Origin: an uncultured Prevotellaceae bacterium | GTDB lineage: Bacteria > Bacteroidota > Bacteroidia > Bacteroidales > Bacteroidaceae | DNA length: 64,000 nucleotides | Assembly (NCBI GenBank): GCA_945833925.1 | Contig: CAMAFX010000001.1 | Location: 55,657 to 119,656 of the forward strand | Reading direction: 5' to 3' | Translations under genes and position numbers: made by a program | In this document: positions 35,084 to 44,633 of the stretch, piece after piece | Position numbering within the stretch: position 1 is the stretch's first letter | Layout: each line of letters starts with the position of its first letter | The notes under the pieces: model-generated | What the model was told of the DNA's origin: nothing | Databases searched by the model: none | Seen by the model: the letters and a program-made list of their open reading frames with translations, nothing else

Positions 35084-35954
35084 CGCTTCCCCACATCAGT
35101 TTGTTGCGCAGTGTCTTGAAGAACGATGTGCTGGGTCTCTTGACTACGCAGATGGGGTAGGGGGCGCGTGTAATCTTTAGTTTGATGTCTTCCTGGCAGG
35201 ACTCGCTTCTGCCGTCGATGGCAACCAGAAACTGGTGGCTGCGGCTCTCGACGGTAAGTTCCACCTCCACGTCGTCGTAGATGGTGATGGGTCGCACGTT
35301 AAGGCTGTGAGGTGCAACGGGTACTATGCCGAAGGTGTGGCTGTGAGGTACCGTTATTGGTCCGCCTACAGACAGCGCATATCCTGTGGAGCCCGTGGGC
35401 GTGTTGATGATGATGCCGTCTGCCTGATAGGTGGTCAGGTATTCCCTGTCGATGCAGATGCGTATGCTTATCATCGACGAGTTGTCGCGCTTCAAAACCG
35501 CCACCTCGTTGAGGGCGTATGGGTAACTTTCGGGCTGACCGTCAGAGTATTGCACCCTGAGCACGCTGCGCTCGTCAATCTGGAAGTCCTGGTTGTAGAT
35601 GCACTCAATGGCAGAATCTATCTCGTCGGCTGTGACGTCGGCAAGGAAACCCAGTCGGCCGGTGTTGATGCCGATGATGGGGATGCGCTTGTCGCCCACT
35701 CTCGATGCGGCCTCGAGGAACGTTCCGTCTCCTCCCATGCTTACGGCAAAGTCAGCGTCAAAGTCATTGCCCTCGATCAAGCCGTGTGGCTGAATGTTCA
35801 GTTTCAGTCCGTCTACGAGATATTCGTAGAACGACTTGTCGATGAGTATCTCTGCCTTGCGCTCCTCCAGCTGACAGAGCAACTTCTGTACGGCTAAAGA
35901 TTTTTTTGCTTGGTATACATTGCCGAAGATAACAAAACGTAGGATTCTGTTCAT
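35067..35954 (-). CDS. nadK: NAD kinase
   Basis: NadK phosphorylates NAD to NADP. The 295-residue protein has the diagnostic GGDGTFLEAA (about residue 72), IGINTGRLGFLADV and NTPTGSTGYALSVGGPI. Normal length. It overlaps the downstream ABC transporter and is divergent from pdxJ. Confidence 0.97.
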   Translation of the reverse strand: MNRILRFVIFGNVYQAKKSLAVQKLLCQLEERKAEILIDKSFYEYLVDGLKLNIQPHGLIEGNDFDADFAVSMGGDGTFLEAASRVGDKRIPIIGINTGRLGFLADVTADEIDSAIECIYNQDFQIDERSVLRVQYSDGQPESYPYALNEVAVLKRDNSSMISIRICIDREYLTTYQADGIIINTPTGSTGYALSVGGPITVPHSHTFGIVPVAPHSLNVRPITIYDDVEVELTVESRSHQFLVAIDGRSESCQEDIKLKITRAPYPICVVKRPSTSFFKTLRNKLMWGSDVREA

Positions 35955-35966
35955 TTAATGTCTTTA

Positions 35967-36001
35967 TTTGGTGCAAAATTACATTTTTTTTATTAACTTT
36001 G
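35967..36001 (+). promoter_or_regulatory. pdxJ: pdxJ promoter
   Basis: TTTG (35967-35970) and TAACTTTG (35994-36001) are 23 nt apart, with the pdxJ ATG 29 nt downstream. Confidence 0.65.
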
Positions 36002-36030
36002 CCACCATCATAACAAATAATTTGTAGGAA

Positions 36031-36744
36031 ATGACAAAATTAAGTGTTAACATCAATAAAGTTGCCACAATTCGTAATGCAAGGGGTGGCAACAACCCAG
36101 ACATACTGAAGGTGGCACTTGATTGCGAGCGTTTCGGAGCACAGGGAATCACTGTACATCCTCGCCCAGACGAGCGTCACATCCGCTATCAGGATGTTAT
36201 CAACCTTCGCCCCAATCTTGCAACAGAATTCAATATCGAGGGCAACCCCATTCCTTCCTTTGTAGACTTGGTGCTGAAGTCAGTACCCAACCAGGTAACC
36301 ATCGTTCCTGACAGTCACGACCAGATAACAAGCAATCACGGTTGGGACACGAAGACCAACATTGACTTCCTGACCGAAGTCACCGACCGCTTTCACGAGA
36401 AGGGCATCCGCGTCAGCATTTTCGTCGACGCCGACACCGAGATGGTAGAGTGGGCGGCAAGGACAGGTGCCGACCGCGTGGAACTCTACACCGAACCCTA
36501 TGCTACCAACTATCCCAATGGACGCGAGGAGGCGATAGCACCCTTCGTGGCTGCCGGCGAGAAGGCAAAGACCCTCGGTCTCGGTCTCAACTGCGGACAC
36601 GACCTCAGTCTGGAGAACCTTGAGTACATGCACACCCGTATGCCCTATATAGACGAGGTGAGCATAGGCCACGCCCTCATCTGCGATGCCCTCTATCTTG
36701 GTCTCGAGGAGACCATCCGTCGCTATCTGGCATGCCTTAAGTGA
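36031..36744 (+). CDS. pdxJ: Pyridoxine 5'-phosphate synthase
   Basis: PdxJ condenses 1-deoxyxylulose 5-phosphate with 3-amino-2-oxopropyl phosphate to make vitamin B6. The 237-residue protein has [29 protein letters not shown] with the catalytic histidine, and [12 protein letters not shown] near the C-terminus. The downstream 136-bp gap has an imperfect inverted repeat (AAGTAGTTAA / GTTGACTACTT) but no gene. Confidence 0.97.
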   Translation: MTKLSVNINKVATIRNARGGNNPDILKVALDCERFGAQGITVHPRPDERHIRYQDVINLRPNLATEFNIEGNPIPSFVDLVLKSVPNQVTIVPDSHDQITSNHGWDTKTNIDFLTEVTDRFHEKGIRVSIFVDADTEMVEWAARTGADRVELYTEPYATNYPNGREEAIAPFVAAGEKAKTLGLGLNCGHDLSLENLEYMHTRMPYIDEVSIGHALICDALYLGLEETIRRYLACLK

Positions 36745-36881
36745 CAGTAATAAGTAGTTAAACTTTCGCAAGCTCCAGTTAAATGGGAGTTCTTCTGCAC
36801 TGCGTGCGAAGCGACAACTTCTGTTAACTTCCGTTGACTACTTGCTAATCAACTGAAAACCAATCAACGTAATATACAATT

Positions 36882-37433
36882 ATGATTTATATTTTCTTGG
36901 CTGAAGGCTTCGAGGAGGTCGAGGCACTTGCTCCGCTGGACATTCTGCGCAGAGCGGGCATTGAGGTAGAAACAGTTTCCATTACAGACAATCAGGTGGT
37001 GGTAGGCTCGCACAACGTACCAGTGCTTGCCGACAGGATTCTTCCGGCTGTCGACTTTGACGATGCCGAGATGATTGTTCTGCCAGGCGGACTGCCAGGC
37101 TCAACCAACCTCGATGCGTGCGAGGACTTGCGCGCAGGCATCAAGGAACTCTACGATGCAGGCAAACCGCTGGCTGCCATCTGTGCCGCACCAATGGTAT
37201 ACGGACACATGGGCTTGCTCAAGGGTCTCAAGGCTACCTGCTATCCAGGCATGGAGAGCAACCTCGAGGGTGCCACCTACACCGGTGCCTTGGTCGAGAA
37301 GGACGGTCAGTTTATTACTGGCAAGGGTCCTGCCGCAGCCTTCGAGTTCGGTTATGCCATTGCCGAGCACTTCCTTGGCAAGGAGAAGGTGCAGCCACTG
37401 CGCGACGGCATGATTTACTCCGAACTGGCATGA
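36882..37433 (+). CDS. DJ-1/PfpI family protein
   Basis: A 183-residue DJ-1 superfamily protein. The glutamate of FEEVEALAPLDILRRAG and the nucleophile cysteine in AAICAAPMVYGHMGLL are present, as is MIVLPGGLPGSTNL. The family includes protein and metabolite repair enzymes such as YajL. Its stop overlaps the recG start (ATGA), so the two are coupled. Confidence 0.93.
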   Translation: MIYIFLAEGFEEVEALAPLDILRRAGIEVETVSITDNQVVVGSHNVPVLADRILPAVDFDDAEMIVLPGGLPGSTNLDACEDLRAGIKELYDAGKPLAAICAAPMVYGHMGLLKGLKATCYPGMESNLEGATYTGALVEKDGQFITGKGPAAAFEFGYAIAEHFLGKEKVQPLRDGMIYSELA

Positions 37434-39532
37434 ATCATTTGCTGACTTTAGACAGTGACATAACATATCTGCCTGGTGTTGGCCCGTCGCGTGCCAAACT
37501 CTATGGCGAGGAGATGGGATTGCACACGGTGCAAGACCTTATCCTATATTTTCCTTTCAAGCATATCGACCGAACTCGTCTGTACTATATTCACGAGTTG
37601 TCGGTCGATATGCCTTTTGTACAGCTCAAGGGCAAGATTCTGAGTTTCGAGGAAGAGGGCGTCGGCAGAAAGAAACGCCTCGTGGCTCATTTTACCGACG
37701 GTCACGGCATACTCGACCTCGTGTGGTTCAACGGTCTGCAGTACGTCTCCAAAAACTACAAGGTAAATAAGGAGTATATTGTCTTTGGCAAACCTGGCTA
37801 TTTCAACGGGCGTTTCCAGATAATGCATCCCGACATCGATGATGCGTCGTCGCTCACCCTCAGTACCATGGGCATGCAGCCTTATTACCCCATTCCCGAG
37901 AAGGCACGCAAACGCGGTGCCACGTCGCGCTTCATCGAGGGTATGACCAACACGGCGTTCAGCATGCTCAAGTACCCCATACCCGAGACGCTGCCCCAGA
38001 CCATCGTTGAGCGCAACATGCTGATGAGCCGTGACGAGGCGATACGCTGCATGCACTATCCACAGTCGGCAGACGCACTGAGCCGTGCCACCTACAGGCT
38101 CAAGCTCGAGGAACTCTTCTACATCCAGCTCAATATACTAAAGTTCACTCAGGACAGGCAGAGGGAGGTGCACGGCATTCCATGCCCACGTGTCGGCGAT
38201 ATCTTTCTCGACTTCTTCCACAACCACCTTCCCTTTACGCTTACAGGCGCCCAGCAGCGTGTCATCAAGGAGATACAGGCTGACATGAAGAGTGGACGCC
38301 AGATGAACCGCCTTCTTCAGGGCGACGTGGGCAGCGGCAAGACTCTCGTGGCACTGATGGTCATGCTCCTTGCCATCGACAACGGACTGCAGACGTGCAT
38401 CATGGCACCTACCGAGATACTTGCCGAACAGCATCTCGAGACCTTTCGAAACTTCCTCGGCGACATGCCGGTGAGGGTGGAACTGCTTACCGGTATGGTA
38501 AAGGGAAAGCGACGCAAGTCGGTGCTCGAAGGATTGGAGAATGGTGACGTGAACATCCTCGTCGGTACACATGCCGTTATCGAGGAGAATGTTATCTTCA
38601 AGAATCTCGGCTTTGTCGTCATCGACGAGCAGCACCGCTTCGGTGTTGCCCAGAGAGCGCGACTGTGGCGTAAGAACGTGGTTCCGCCGCATGTGTTGGT
38701 CATGACTGCCACACCCATACCGCGCACCCTCGCCATGACACTCTACGGTGACCTCGACGTGTCTGTCATCAACGAACTGCCGCCCGGACGCAAGCCCATC
38801 CTTACGGTCCATCATTACGACACCCATGTCAAGACACTCTACAGTGGCATCCGCCAGCAGATCGACCTTGGCCGTCAGGTTTACGTGGTCTATCCCCTCA
38901 TCACCGAGAGCGAGAAGATGGACCTCAAGAACCTCGAAGATGGATACGAGCAACTATGCGAGGCGTTTCCCGACCTGAAGATAAGCCGAGTGCACGGCAA
39001 GATGAAAGCGGCAGACAAAGAGGCTGAAATGCAGCGTTTTGCCAGTGGCGAAACGCAGATACTCGTTGCCACTACGGTCATCGAGGTCGGCGTTAACGTG
39101 CCCAATGCCAGCGTCATGGTCATCGAGAATGCCGAGCGCTTCGGGCTGGCGCAGCTCCACCAGTTGCGAGGACGTGTGGGACGTGGTGCCGACCAGTCGT
39201 TCTGTATCCTCGTCACCGGCTACGAACTCAGTTCCGAGACACGCAAGCGCATTCAGATTATGACCGAGACGAACGACGGTTTCGAGATAGCCGAGGCAGA
39301 CCTCAAGTTCCGTGGTCCTGGCGACATCGAGGGTACCCAGCAGAGCGGCACCGCCTTCGACCTCCGCGTGGCAAACCTTGCCCGCGACGGACAGATTGTT
39401 CAGCAGGCGCGCGACCTGGCGAGGGGTGTGATCGACAACGACCCCAACCACGACAAACCCGAATATGCCCTGTGCTGGCAGCGTCTTTCGCAACTCGGCA
39501 AGGACCAGCAGGACTGGTCTTCCATATCGTGA
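37430..39532 (+). CDS. recG: ATP-dependent DNA helicase RecG
   Basis: RecG remodels branched DNA at stalled forks. The real start is the ATG at 37430 (700 residues, MNHLLTLDSDITYLPGVG); the listed ORF begins 104 codons earlier in a shadow of the DJ-1 gene. An N-terminal wedge/OB domain (residues 1-230) precedes Walker A (LLQGDVGSGKTLVAL), the DEQH box (VVIDEQHRFGVAQR), TATPIPRTLAMTLYGDLDVS and the C-terminal helicase domain with QLRGRVGRGADQSFC. Confidence 0.97.
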   Translation: MNHLLTLDSDITYLPGVGPSRAKLYGEEMGLHTVQDLILYFPFKHIDRTRLYYIHELSVDMPFVQLKGKILSFEEEGVGRKKRLVAHFTDGHGILDLVWFNGLQYVSKNYKVNKEYIVFGKPGYFNGRFQIMHPDIDDASSLTLSTMGMQPYYPIPEKARKRGATSRFIEGMTNTAFSMLKYPIPETLPQTIVERNMLMSRDEAIRCMHYPQSADALSRATYRLKLEELFYIQLNILKFTQDRQREVHGIPCPRVGDIFLDFFHNHLPFTLTGAQQRVIKEIQADMKSGRQMNRLLQGDVGSGKTLVALMVMLLAIDNGLQTCIMAPTEILAEQHLETFRNFLGDMPVRVELLTGMVKGKRRKSVLEGLENGDVNILVGTHAVIEENVIFKNLGFVVIDEQHRFGVAQRARLWRKNVVPPHVLVMTATPIPRTLAMTLYGDLDVSVINELPPGRKPILTVHHYDTHVKTLYSGIRQQIDLGRQVYVVYPLITESEKMDLKNLEDGYEQLCEAFPDLKISRVHGKMKAADKEAEMQRFASGETQILVATTVIEVGVNVPNASVMVIENAERFGLAQLHQLRGRVGRGADQSFCILVTGYELSSETRKRIQIMTETNDGFEIAEADLKFRGPGDIEGTQQSGTAFDLRVANLARDGQIVQQARDLARGVIDNDPNHDKPEYALCWQRLSQLGKDQQDWSSIS

Positions 39533-39647
39533 GAACCACCCTCCCTTTCTCCTCCCTTATCTTCCTCAAATTTGTTTCCATTTTGTCGAATCGTTAAATA
39601 GCTTTGACAATTAGGGGAGTTAAATATGTAAAAAATGCCCTTTTATA

Positions 39648-39678
39648 TTTGATTTGTCATATTTTTGTTGTAACTTTG
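39648..39678 (+). promoter_or_regulatory. ndk: ndk promoter
   Basis: TTTG (39648-39651) and TAACTTTG (39671-39678) are separated by 19 nt, matching the consensus well. The ndk ATG is 57 nt downstream. Confidence 0.75.
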
Positions 39679-39734
39679 CACCGAAAATCTGACAATTTGT
39701 CATTATTCAACCACCGAAAACAATATTTACCATT

Positions 39735-40205
39735 ATGGAAAGAACACTTGTATTGCTTAAGCCCGGCATCATTCAGCGTCAGTTGATGGGAGAGATTATA
39801 ACCCGTTTCGAGAAGCGTGGCTTGCGTATCATCGGTATGAAGATGATGCAGTTGAACGACGAGATTCTCGACGAGCACTATTCGCACCTTAAGGAGAAGC
39901 CTTTCTTCCAGTCTCTCAAGGATTCAATGACTGCAACTCCTGTTGTCGCAATGGCAATAGAGGGCGTAGATGCTATCCGCGTCGTACGTATGATGGCAGG
40001 TACAACCAACGGACGCAACGCCGCTCCCGGCACCATCCGTGGCGACTATTGTGTCAGCAACCAGCAGAATGTGGTTCACGCCAGCGATGGCCCTCACACC
40101 GCTTACGATGAGTTGAAGCGTTTCTTCAAGGATGGTGAGATATTCGACTTCGGCGCATGCAACCTCGACCGCCTCTATGCTCCCGACGAGCATAACCGCG
40201 ATTAA
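39735..40205 (+). CDS. ndk: Nucleoside diphosphate kinase
   Basis: Ndk balances nucleoside triphosphate pools. The 156-residue protein has ERTLVLLKPGIIQRQLMGEI and the active-site histidine in NVVHASDGPHTAYDE. KPG replaces the more usual KPD, and ASDG replaces GSDS; both look like lineage variants rather than damage. Its own promoter precedes it and the M23 peptidase follows after 49 nt. Confidence 0.95.
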   Translation: MERTLVLLKPGIIQRQLMGEIITRFEKRGLRIIGMKMMQLNDEILDEHYSHLKEKPFFQSLKDSMTATPVVAMAIEGVDAIRVVRMMAGTTNGRNAAPGTIRGDYCVSNQQNVVHASDGPHTAYDELKRFFKDGEIFDFGACNLDRLYAPDEHNRD

Positions 40206-40254
40206 TCCTTTGGATGCTGCGACTGACTAACTGATATTAACATACAGCAAAATC

Positions 40255-41265
40255 ATGATATTAAAGAAGATACTTTTGACGGCAATGGTAGGCTTGATGA
40301 GCATTCCTGTGAGCGCACAGGACTTGTTGGCTCGTCAGGCACCTGTCGACAGACGTATGAGGGCCATCGATTCAATAAGTCTACATCGAATCCTGCCCGA
40401 TTACAGAATGGAAACCTCAGGGATGTCCCTTTATCCAGAGTGGAACAATGAGCATGGCCGTAACTACGGCGTGAGTATGCCAAGTGAGTTCAAGATAGAC
40501 CTTCGTCATTTCTGTATGCCATGCGAAAGCCGCTTGGTCACGTCTCATTATGGTTACCGTTCGTCATTCGGACGTAACCATTATGGTACCGACATCAAGG
40601 TTTATGTGGGCGACACCATCCGTGCTGCCTTCACCGGTAAGATTCGCATCGTGGCATACGACAGAAGGGGTTATGGTAACTATGTCATCATACGTCACAA
40701 CAATGGTCTGGAGACCGTCTACGGACACATGTCCAAGCATCTCGTAAGGGAGAATCAGGACGTGCGTGCCGGCGAGCCTATCGGACTCGGCGGTAACACC
40801 GGTCGTTCAACGGGTTCGCACCTTCACTTCGAGACACGTTTTCTGGGCGAGTGCATCGACCCTGAGGTTCTCTTCAACTTCGAGGTACAGGATGCCTTGG
40901 CAGACTTCTACGTCTACAGATCCAACGGCAATCACACCCTCATCGGCGGTGCACACCATGCTGATGCACCAGTTCACATGGCATCTCCTGCTACTGTGAC
41001 GGCAAATGCAGTGGGCGTTCTTGCAGCCAACGACAACGTGGCAGCAACAGAGGCAATGGTAATCGAGGTTCCTGCAGTCGACAAGAAGGCTCAGGCACGC
41101 GAGAAGAAGGAGACCATCCGCAAGAAGGTTCACTCTGTTAAGCAGGGCGACACACTCTCGGGCATTGCACGCAAGTACCACACCACAGTGGATAAGCTCT
41201 GCAAGCTGAACCGCATCAAGAAGACCTCGACCTTGCGTCTTGGTCAGATACTGAGATACTCGTAA
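40255..41265 (+). CDS. M23 family metallopeptidase with C-terminal LysM
   Basis: A 336-residue exported protein. A signal peptide (MILKKILLTAMVGLMSIPVSA) precedes an M23 (LytM-type) domain with the zinc ligands in GRNHYGTDIK and GSHLHFETRF (about residues 115-200). A Lys/Ala/Glu-rich linker leads to a LysM peptidoglycan-binding domain (HSVKQGDTLSGIARKYHTT, about 285-336). It probably cuts peptidoglycan crosslinks or activates an amidase. A strong terminator follows. Confidence 0.95.
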   Translation: MILKKILLTAMVGLMSIPVSAQDLLARQAPVDRRMRAIDSISLHRILPDYRMETSGMSLYPEWNNEHGRNYGVSMPSEFKIDLRHFCMPCESRLVTSHYGYRSSFGRNHYGTDIKVYVGDTIRAAFTGKIRIVAYDRRGYGNYVIIRHNNGLETVYGHMSKHLVRENQDVRAGEPIGLGGNTGRSTGSHLHFETRFLGECIDPEVLFNFEVQDALADFYVYRSNGNHTLIGGAHHADAPVHMASPATVTANAVGVLAANDNVAATEAMVIEVPAVDKKAQAREKKETIRKKVHSVKQGDTLSGIARKYHTTVDKLCKLNRIKKTSTLRLGQILRYS

Positions 41266-41288
41266 GTAGTACAAAACAAGGATAAATT

Positions 41289-41318
41289 GGTCTGTCATTT
41301 TGTGACAGACCTTTTTTT
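41289..41318 (+). terminator. Rho-independent terminator after the M23 gene
   Basis: GGTCTGTCA and TGACAGACC form a perfect 9-bp stem with a 5-nt loop, followed by seven T residues. Confidence 0.92.
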
Positions 41319-41328
41319 ATACCTTTTT

Positions 41329-41360
41329 TTTGTATTATAAATAAAAAAGGTGTACTTTTG
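41329..41360 (+). promoter_or_regulatory. Promoter of the DUF1599-doxX-tpiA operon
   Basis: TTTG (41329-41332) and TACTTTTG (41353-41360) are 20 nt apart. The ATG of the DUF1599 gene lies 31 nt downstream. Confidence 0.7.
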
Positions 41361-41391
41361 TAATCAATTGTAGAAGGAATTACCGTTTAGC

Positions 41392-41943
41392 ATGACTACA
41401 CAGGAGCAATTTGAACAGATAATGGCAGAGTGCCGCAGCCTTTTTGCAAAGAAACTGCACGACTATGGCGCAGCGTGGCGAATAATGAGACCGAGCAGCG
41501 TCACAGACCAGATATACATCAAGGCAAACCGTATCCGCAGTCTCGAGACTAAGGGTGTGTCACTGGTTGACGAGGGCATACGCCCAGAGTTCGTCGCTAT
41601 CGTAAACTATGCCATCGTCGGTCTGATACAGCTGGAACTGGGCTTTGCCGACACTGCCGACGCCATGAGTGCCGAGGACGCACTGAAGGCATACGACAAG
41701 CATGCGCAGGAGTCGCTTGCCCTGATGCTTCGCAAGAACCACGACTATGACGAGGCGTGGCGCTCCATGCGTGTAAGCAGCTATACCGACCTGATTCTGA
41801 TGAAGATATTCAGGACAAAGCAGATAGAATCCCTCGACGGAGGGACATTGGTGTCGGAGGGCATCGATGCAAACTATATGGATATGATGAATTACGCCGT
41901 CTTCGGTCTGATAAAGCTTACATTCGAAGACGAGACAGAGTGA
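41392..41943 (+). CDS. DUF1599 protein (two tandem copies of the domain)
   Basis: A 183-residue cytoplasmic protein made of two similar halves: KKLHDYGAAWRIMRPSS...TDQIYIKANRIRSLET and RKNHDYDEAWRSMRVSSYTDLILMKIFRTKQIES. The HDY-x3-AW-x2-MR motif is repeated, with acidic residues that could bind a metal. The family's function is not known to me. It is first in an operon with the DoxX-like gene, tpiA and a SPOR gene. Confidence 0.9.
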   Translation: MTTQEQFEQIMAECRSLFAKKLHDYGAAWRIMRPSSVTDQIYIKANRIRSLETKGVSLVDEGIRPEFVAIVNYAIVGLIQLELGFADTADAMSAEDALKAYDKHAQESLALMLRKNHDYDEAWRSMRVSSYTDLILMKIFRTKQIESLDGGTLVSEGIDANYMDMMNYAVFGLIKLTFEDETE

Positions 41944-42008
41944 CAGAGTAATGGTGACAGGTGCCGTGTGTGCAGTCTGGAGGGATTAGGAATTGTTTTG
42001 CCGTAGTT

Positions 42009-44093
42009 ATGAAGGAGAGACTGATAGGAGTGCTGGTTAACGTCTGCCGCCTTTGCGTTGCAGTGGCATTTCTTCTGTCGGGCATAACCAAGATTATCGA
42101 TCCTTCGGGAACGGCGTACAAGATTCAGGACTATGCAGCTGCCTTCCATTTTGGGGCGCTCGCTCCACACATCATCTCGATAGTGATGTCGGTGGCACTG
42201 GCTTGCATCGAGTTCAGAATAGGTTTCTGTGTGCTCTTCGGCATCTTCCGACGTGTCACCGCACGCATGGCTATGGCTTTCATGTGCGTGTTCACGCCGC
42301 TGACACTGTATCTTGCAATTGCCGACCCCGTTTCCGACTGCGGATGCTTTGGCGATGCCATCATACTGACCAACTGGCAGACATTCTTCAAGAACGTGTT
42401 CTTGCTGGCATGCTCGGCTGTGCTGGTCTTCTACCACGAGCGTCAGCCACGACTCATCAGCGAGGTACGCCAGTGGATAGTACTGATGTACTCTCAGGCG
42501 TTCGTCATCCTGCTGGCAATGTTCTGCCTGTGGAAACTCCCTGTCATCGACTTTCGTCCCTACAGGATAGGTAACAATCTTGCCGAACTGATGCAGGATC
42601 CCGAGGACCTGGAGTACGAGACAACCTTCCTGATGGAGAAGGACGGCACGCAGCAGTGGTTCACGCTCGAGGAATACCCCGACAGCACATGGACCTTTGT
42701 GGACAGCAAGACCGAGGTGGTGGGCGATGTCGAATTGCCCGTCATCGACAATCTGCAGATGTACACCCAGGATACCGGCGAGGACATCACCCAGGAGGTG
42801 CTTGGCGACCAGAACTACGTGTTCCTGCTCATAGCACCCGACCTCAGTACTGCAGACGATGGCAGCATGGATGCCTATAACAACATCTACGAGTATTCGC
42901 TCGCACAAGGGTACAGGTTTCTGTGTCTCACCAGCAGCAACGATTCCATCATCAGCCGTTGGAGGGACATGACCGGAGCGGAATACAGCTTCTGCCACAC
43001 CGACGAGCTGACACTGAAGACCATGGTGCGTTCCAATCCGGGACTGATGCTGCTCAAGGGTGGGGTGGTCTACAACAAGTGGTCGCACAACGAGATGCCG
43101 GAACTGGACGAGGACAGTAAGCCGCTCGAACAAATCTCGCTGGGTTCGCTCAATCCCGACGGCGAACTGAAGGTTGTGCTCAGGCTCTTTCTCTGGTTCG
43201 TGCTGCCTCTGTTGATAGTCACATCGCTCGACCGCATCTGGCTCTTCGTGGCGTACATACTCAGAAGAAGAAATATACTCGAAAAGAAAACTCAAAGAAC
43301 AATAATTGTTAAACTATTAAACAGATCAAGAAAAATGAGAAAGAAGATCGTTGCAGGTAACTGGAAGATGAACCTCAACCTGCAGGAGGGCGTAGCATTG
43401 GCTACTGAACTTAAGGAAGCTTTGGCAGCAGAGAAGCCAAATTGCGATGTTATCATCTGCACACCATTCATTCACCTTGCAACTGTTGCTGGTATCACAG
43501 AGGGTACAGTAATCGGTCTTGGTGCTGAGAACTGCGCAGACAAGGAGAAGGGTGCTTACACTGGCGAGGTTAGCGCTTCACAGGTTAAGAGCACAGGTGC
43601 ACAGTATGTAATCCTCGGTCACTCAGAGCGTCGTGCATACTATGGCGAGACAGCAGAGATTCTCAAGGAGAAGGTTAACCTGGCATTGGCTAACGGCCTG
43701 AAGGTAATCTTCTGCATCGGTGAGGTTCTCGAGGAGCGCGAGGCTAACAAGCAGAACGAGGTAGTAGGCGGCCAGTTGGCAGACAGTCTCTTCGACCTTA
43801 CAGAGGAGCAGCTCTCTAACGTAATCCTTGCTTACGAGCCAGTTTGGGCTATCGGTACTGGTAAGACAGCTACTGCAGAGCAGGCACAGGATATGCACGC
43901 ATTCATCCGTGGCGTCATCGCTGGTCGTTTCGGTGAGAAGGCTGCCGAGGAGATTTCTATCCTCTACGGTGGTTCTTGCAAGCCAAGCAACGCTAAGGAG
44001 ATCTTCTCTAAGCCAGACGTTGACGGTGGTCTTATTGGTGGTGCTGCTCTCAAGTGCGCAGACTTCAAGGGTATCATTGACGCATGGAACTAA
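42009..44093 (+). CDS. DoxX-like membrane protein whose frame runs on through tpiA
   Basis: Start taken at [10 protein letters not shown] (42009). The first ~165 residues hold four membrane segments and the DoxX-like pattern [22 protein letters not shown] with a DCGCFGDAI motif. The next part (about 190-390) resembles a thioredoxin-like domain without CxxC, and a last membrane segment ([21 protein letters not shown]) lies at about 395-430. No stop codon separates it from tpiA: the frame passes [20 protein letters not shown] and enters [13 protein letters not shown]. Either a 694-residue fusion is made, or the gene's stop was lost or missed. tpiA can start on its own ATG. Confidence 0.75.
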   Translation: MKERLIGVLVNVCRLCVAVAFLLSGITKIIDPSGTAYKIQDYAAAFHFGALAPHIISIVMSVALACIEFRIGFCVLFGIFRRVTARMAMAFMCVFTPLTLYLAIADPVSDCGCFGDAIILTNWQTFFKNVFLLACSAVLVFYHERQPRLISEVRQWIVLMYSQAFVILLAMFCLWKLPVIDFRPYRIGNNLAELMQDPEDLEYETTFLMEKDGTQQWFTLEEYPDSTWTFVDSKTEVVGDVELPVIDNLQMYTQDTGEDITQEVLGDQNYVFLLIAPDLSTADDGSMDAYNNIYEYSLAQGYRFLCLTSSNDSIISRWRDMTGAEYSFCHTDELTLKTMVRSNPGLMLLKGGVVYNKWSHNEMPELDEDSKPLEQISLGSLNPDGELKVVLRLFLWFVLPLLIVTSLDRIWLFVAYILRRRNILEKKTQRTIIVKLLNRSRKMRKKIVAGNWKMNLNLQEGVALATELKEALAAEKPNCDVIICTPFIHLATVAGITEGTVIGLGAENCADKEKGAYTGEVSASQVKSTGAQYVILGHSERRAYYGETAEILKEKVNLALANGLKVIFCIGEVLEEREANKQNEVVGGQLADSLFDLTEEQLSNVILAYEPVWAIGTGKTATAEQAQDMHAFIRGVIAGRFGEKAAEEISILYGGSCKPSNAKEIFSKPDVDGGLIGGAALKCADFKGIIDAWN
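43335..44093 (+). CDS. tpiA: Triosephosphate isomerase
   Basis: TpiA interconverts DHAP and glyceraldehyde 3-phosphate. From the ATG at 43335 it has 252 residues, the family length. VAGNWKMN holds the N-terminal lysine, [13 protein letters not shown] the catalytic histidine, [14 protein letters not shown] the catalytic glutamate, and [10 protein letters not shown] the phosphate loop. Codons look like those of a highly expressed gene and differ from the upstream DoxX part. The AT-rich stretch before the ATG looks like an intergenic leader although it is open in frame. Confidence 0.95.
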   Translation: MRKKIVAGNWKMNLNLQEGVALATELKEALAAEKPNCDVIICTPFIHLATVAGITEGTVIGLGAENCADKEKGAYTGEVSASQVKSTGAQYVILGHSERRAYYGETAEILKEKVNLALANGLKVIFCIGEVLEEREANKQNEVVGGQLADSLFDLTEEQLSNVILAYEPVWAIGTGKTATAEQAQDMHAFIRGVIAGRFGEKAAEEISILYGGSCKPSNAKEIFSKPDVDGGLIGGAALKCADFKGIIDAWN

Positions 44094-44611
44094 TGAGAAA
44101 AATCATATTTCTTTTCCTGATGCTGTGCCCCATCTGGGGCATGGCCCAGGGAAAGTTTACCGACAAGCTCAAGCAGAAGTCTGCTAACGGTGCTGTCGTC
44201 ATTGTTCACCATGACAATGACATCGAGGAACTTGTTACCGGCGTAAAGTCTGCTTCGTCGGCAGGCACGACTGCATCTGCATCCAGGGTTAATCCTCAGG
44301 ACACATTGAGCATGACGGATACTCAGCCTGTCAAGAACTCTGGTCCTCACATCCGTGTCAACGGTTACAGAATCCAGATTTACATGGCGGGAAACACAGC
44401 CAAGGACAAGGCTGCAGTAAAGGCACTGGCACGACGTTTCAAGACATACTTCCCCGATGTCAATGCCTATGTCTACTTCAACTCACCCCACTGGATATGC
44501 AGTGTCGGTGACTATAAGAACCGCGAGGATGCTGAGGCTATGCTCACTCAGGTTCGAGCTCAGTTCAACAGTTCGAGCATAGTCCGCAGTAAGATAAACT
44601 ACTATTATTGA
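44093..44611 (+). CDS. SPOR-domain exported protein
   Basis: Start at [10 protein letters not shown] (44093, 172 residues), overlapping the tpiA stop by one base (TAATG). A signal peptide (to about GMAQ) is followed by a Ser/Ala-rich linker and a C-terminal SPOR-type domain (GYRIQIYMAGNTAKDKAAVKAL... WICSVGDYKNREDAEAML), which binds glycan strands at division sites. Last gene of the operon; it ends 22 nt from the convergent dnaG gene. Confidence 0.88.
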   Translation: MRKIIFLFLMLCPIWGMAQGKFTDKLKQKSANGAVVIVHHDNDIEELVTGVKSASSAGTTASASRVNPQDTLSMTDTQPVKNSGPHIRVNGYRIQIYMAGNTAKDKAAVKALARRFKTYFPDVNAYVYFNSPHWICSVGDYKNREDAEAMLTQVRAQFNSSSIVRSKINYYY

Positions 44612-44633
44612 TTCTGCATTGTGGCGTCCTTCT

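Noticed and set aside
36745-36881. Possible riboswitch or small RNA between pdxJ and the DJ-1 gene
   Set aside because: Only an imperfect inverted repeat is visible; no known riboswitch pattern or promoter was recognised.
37118-37429. N-terminal 104-residue extension of RecG
   Set aside because: It is a shadow frame of the DJ-1 gene; the ATGA overlap at 37430 gives the normal RecG start.
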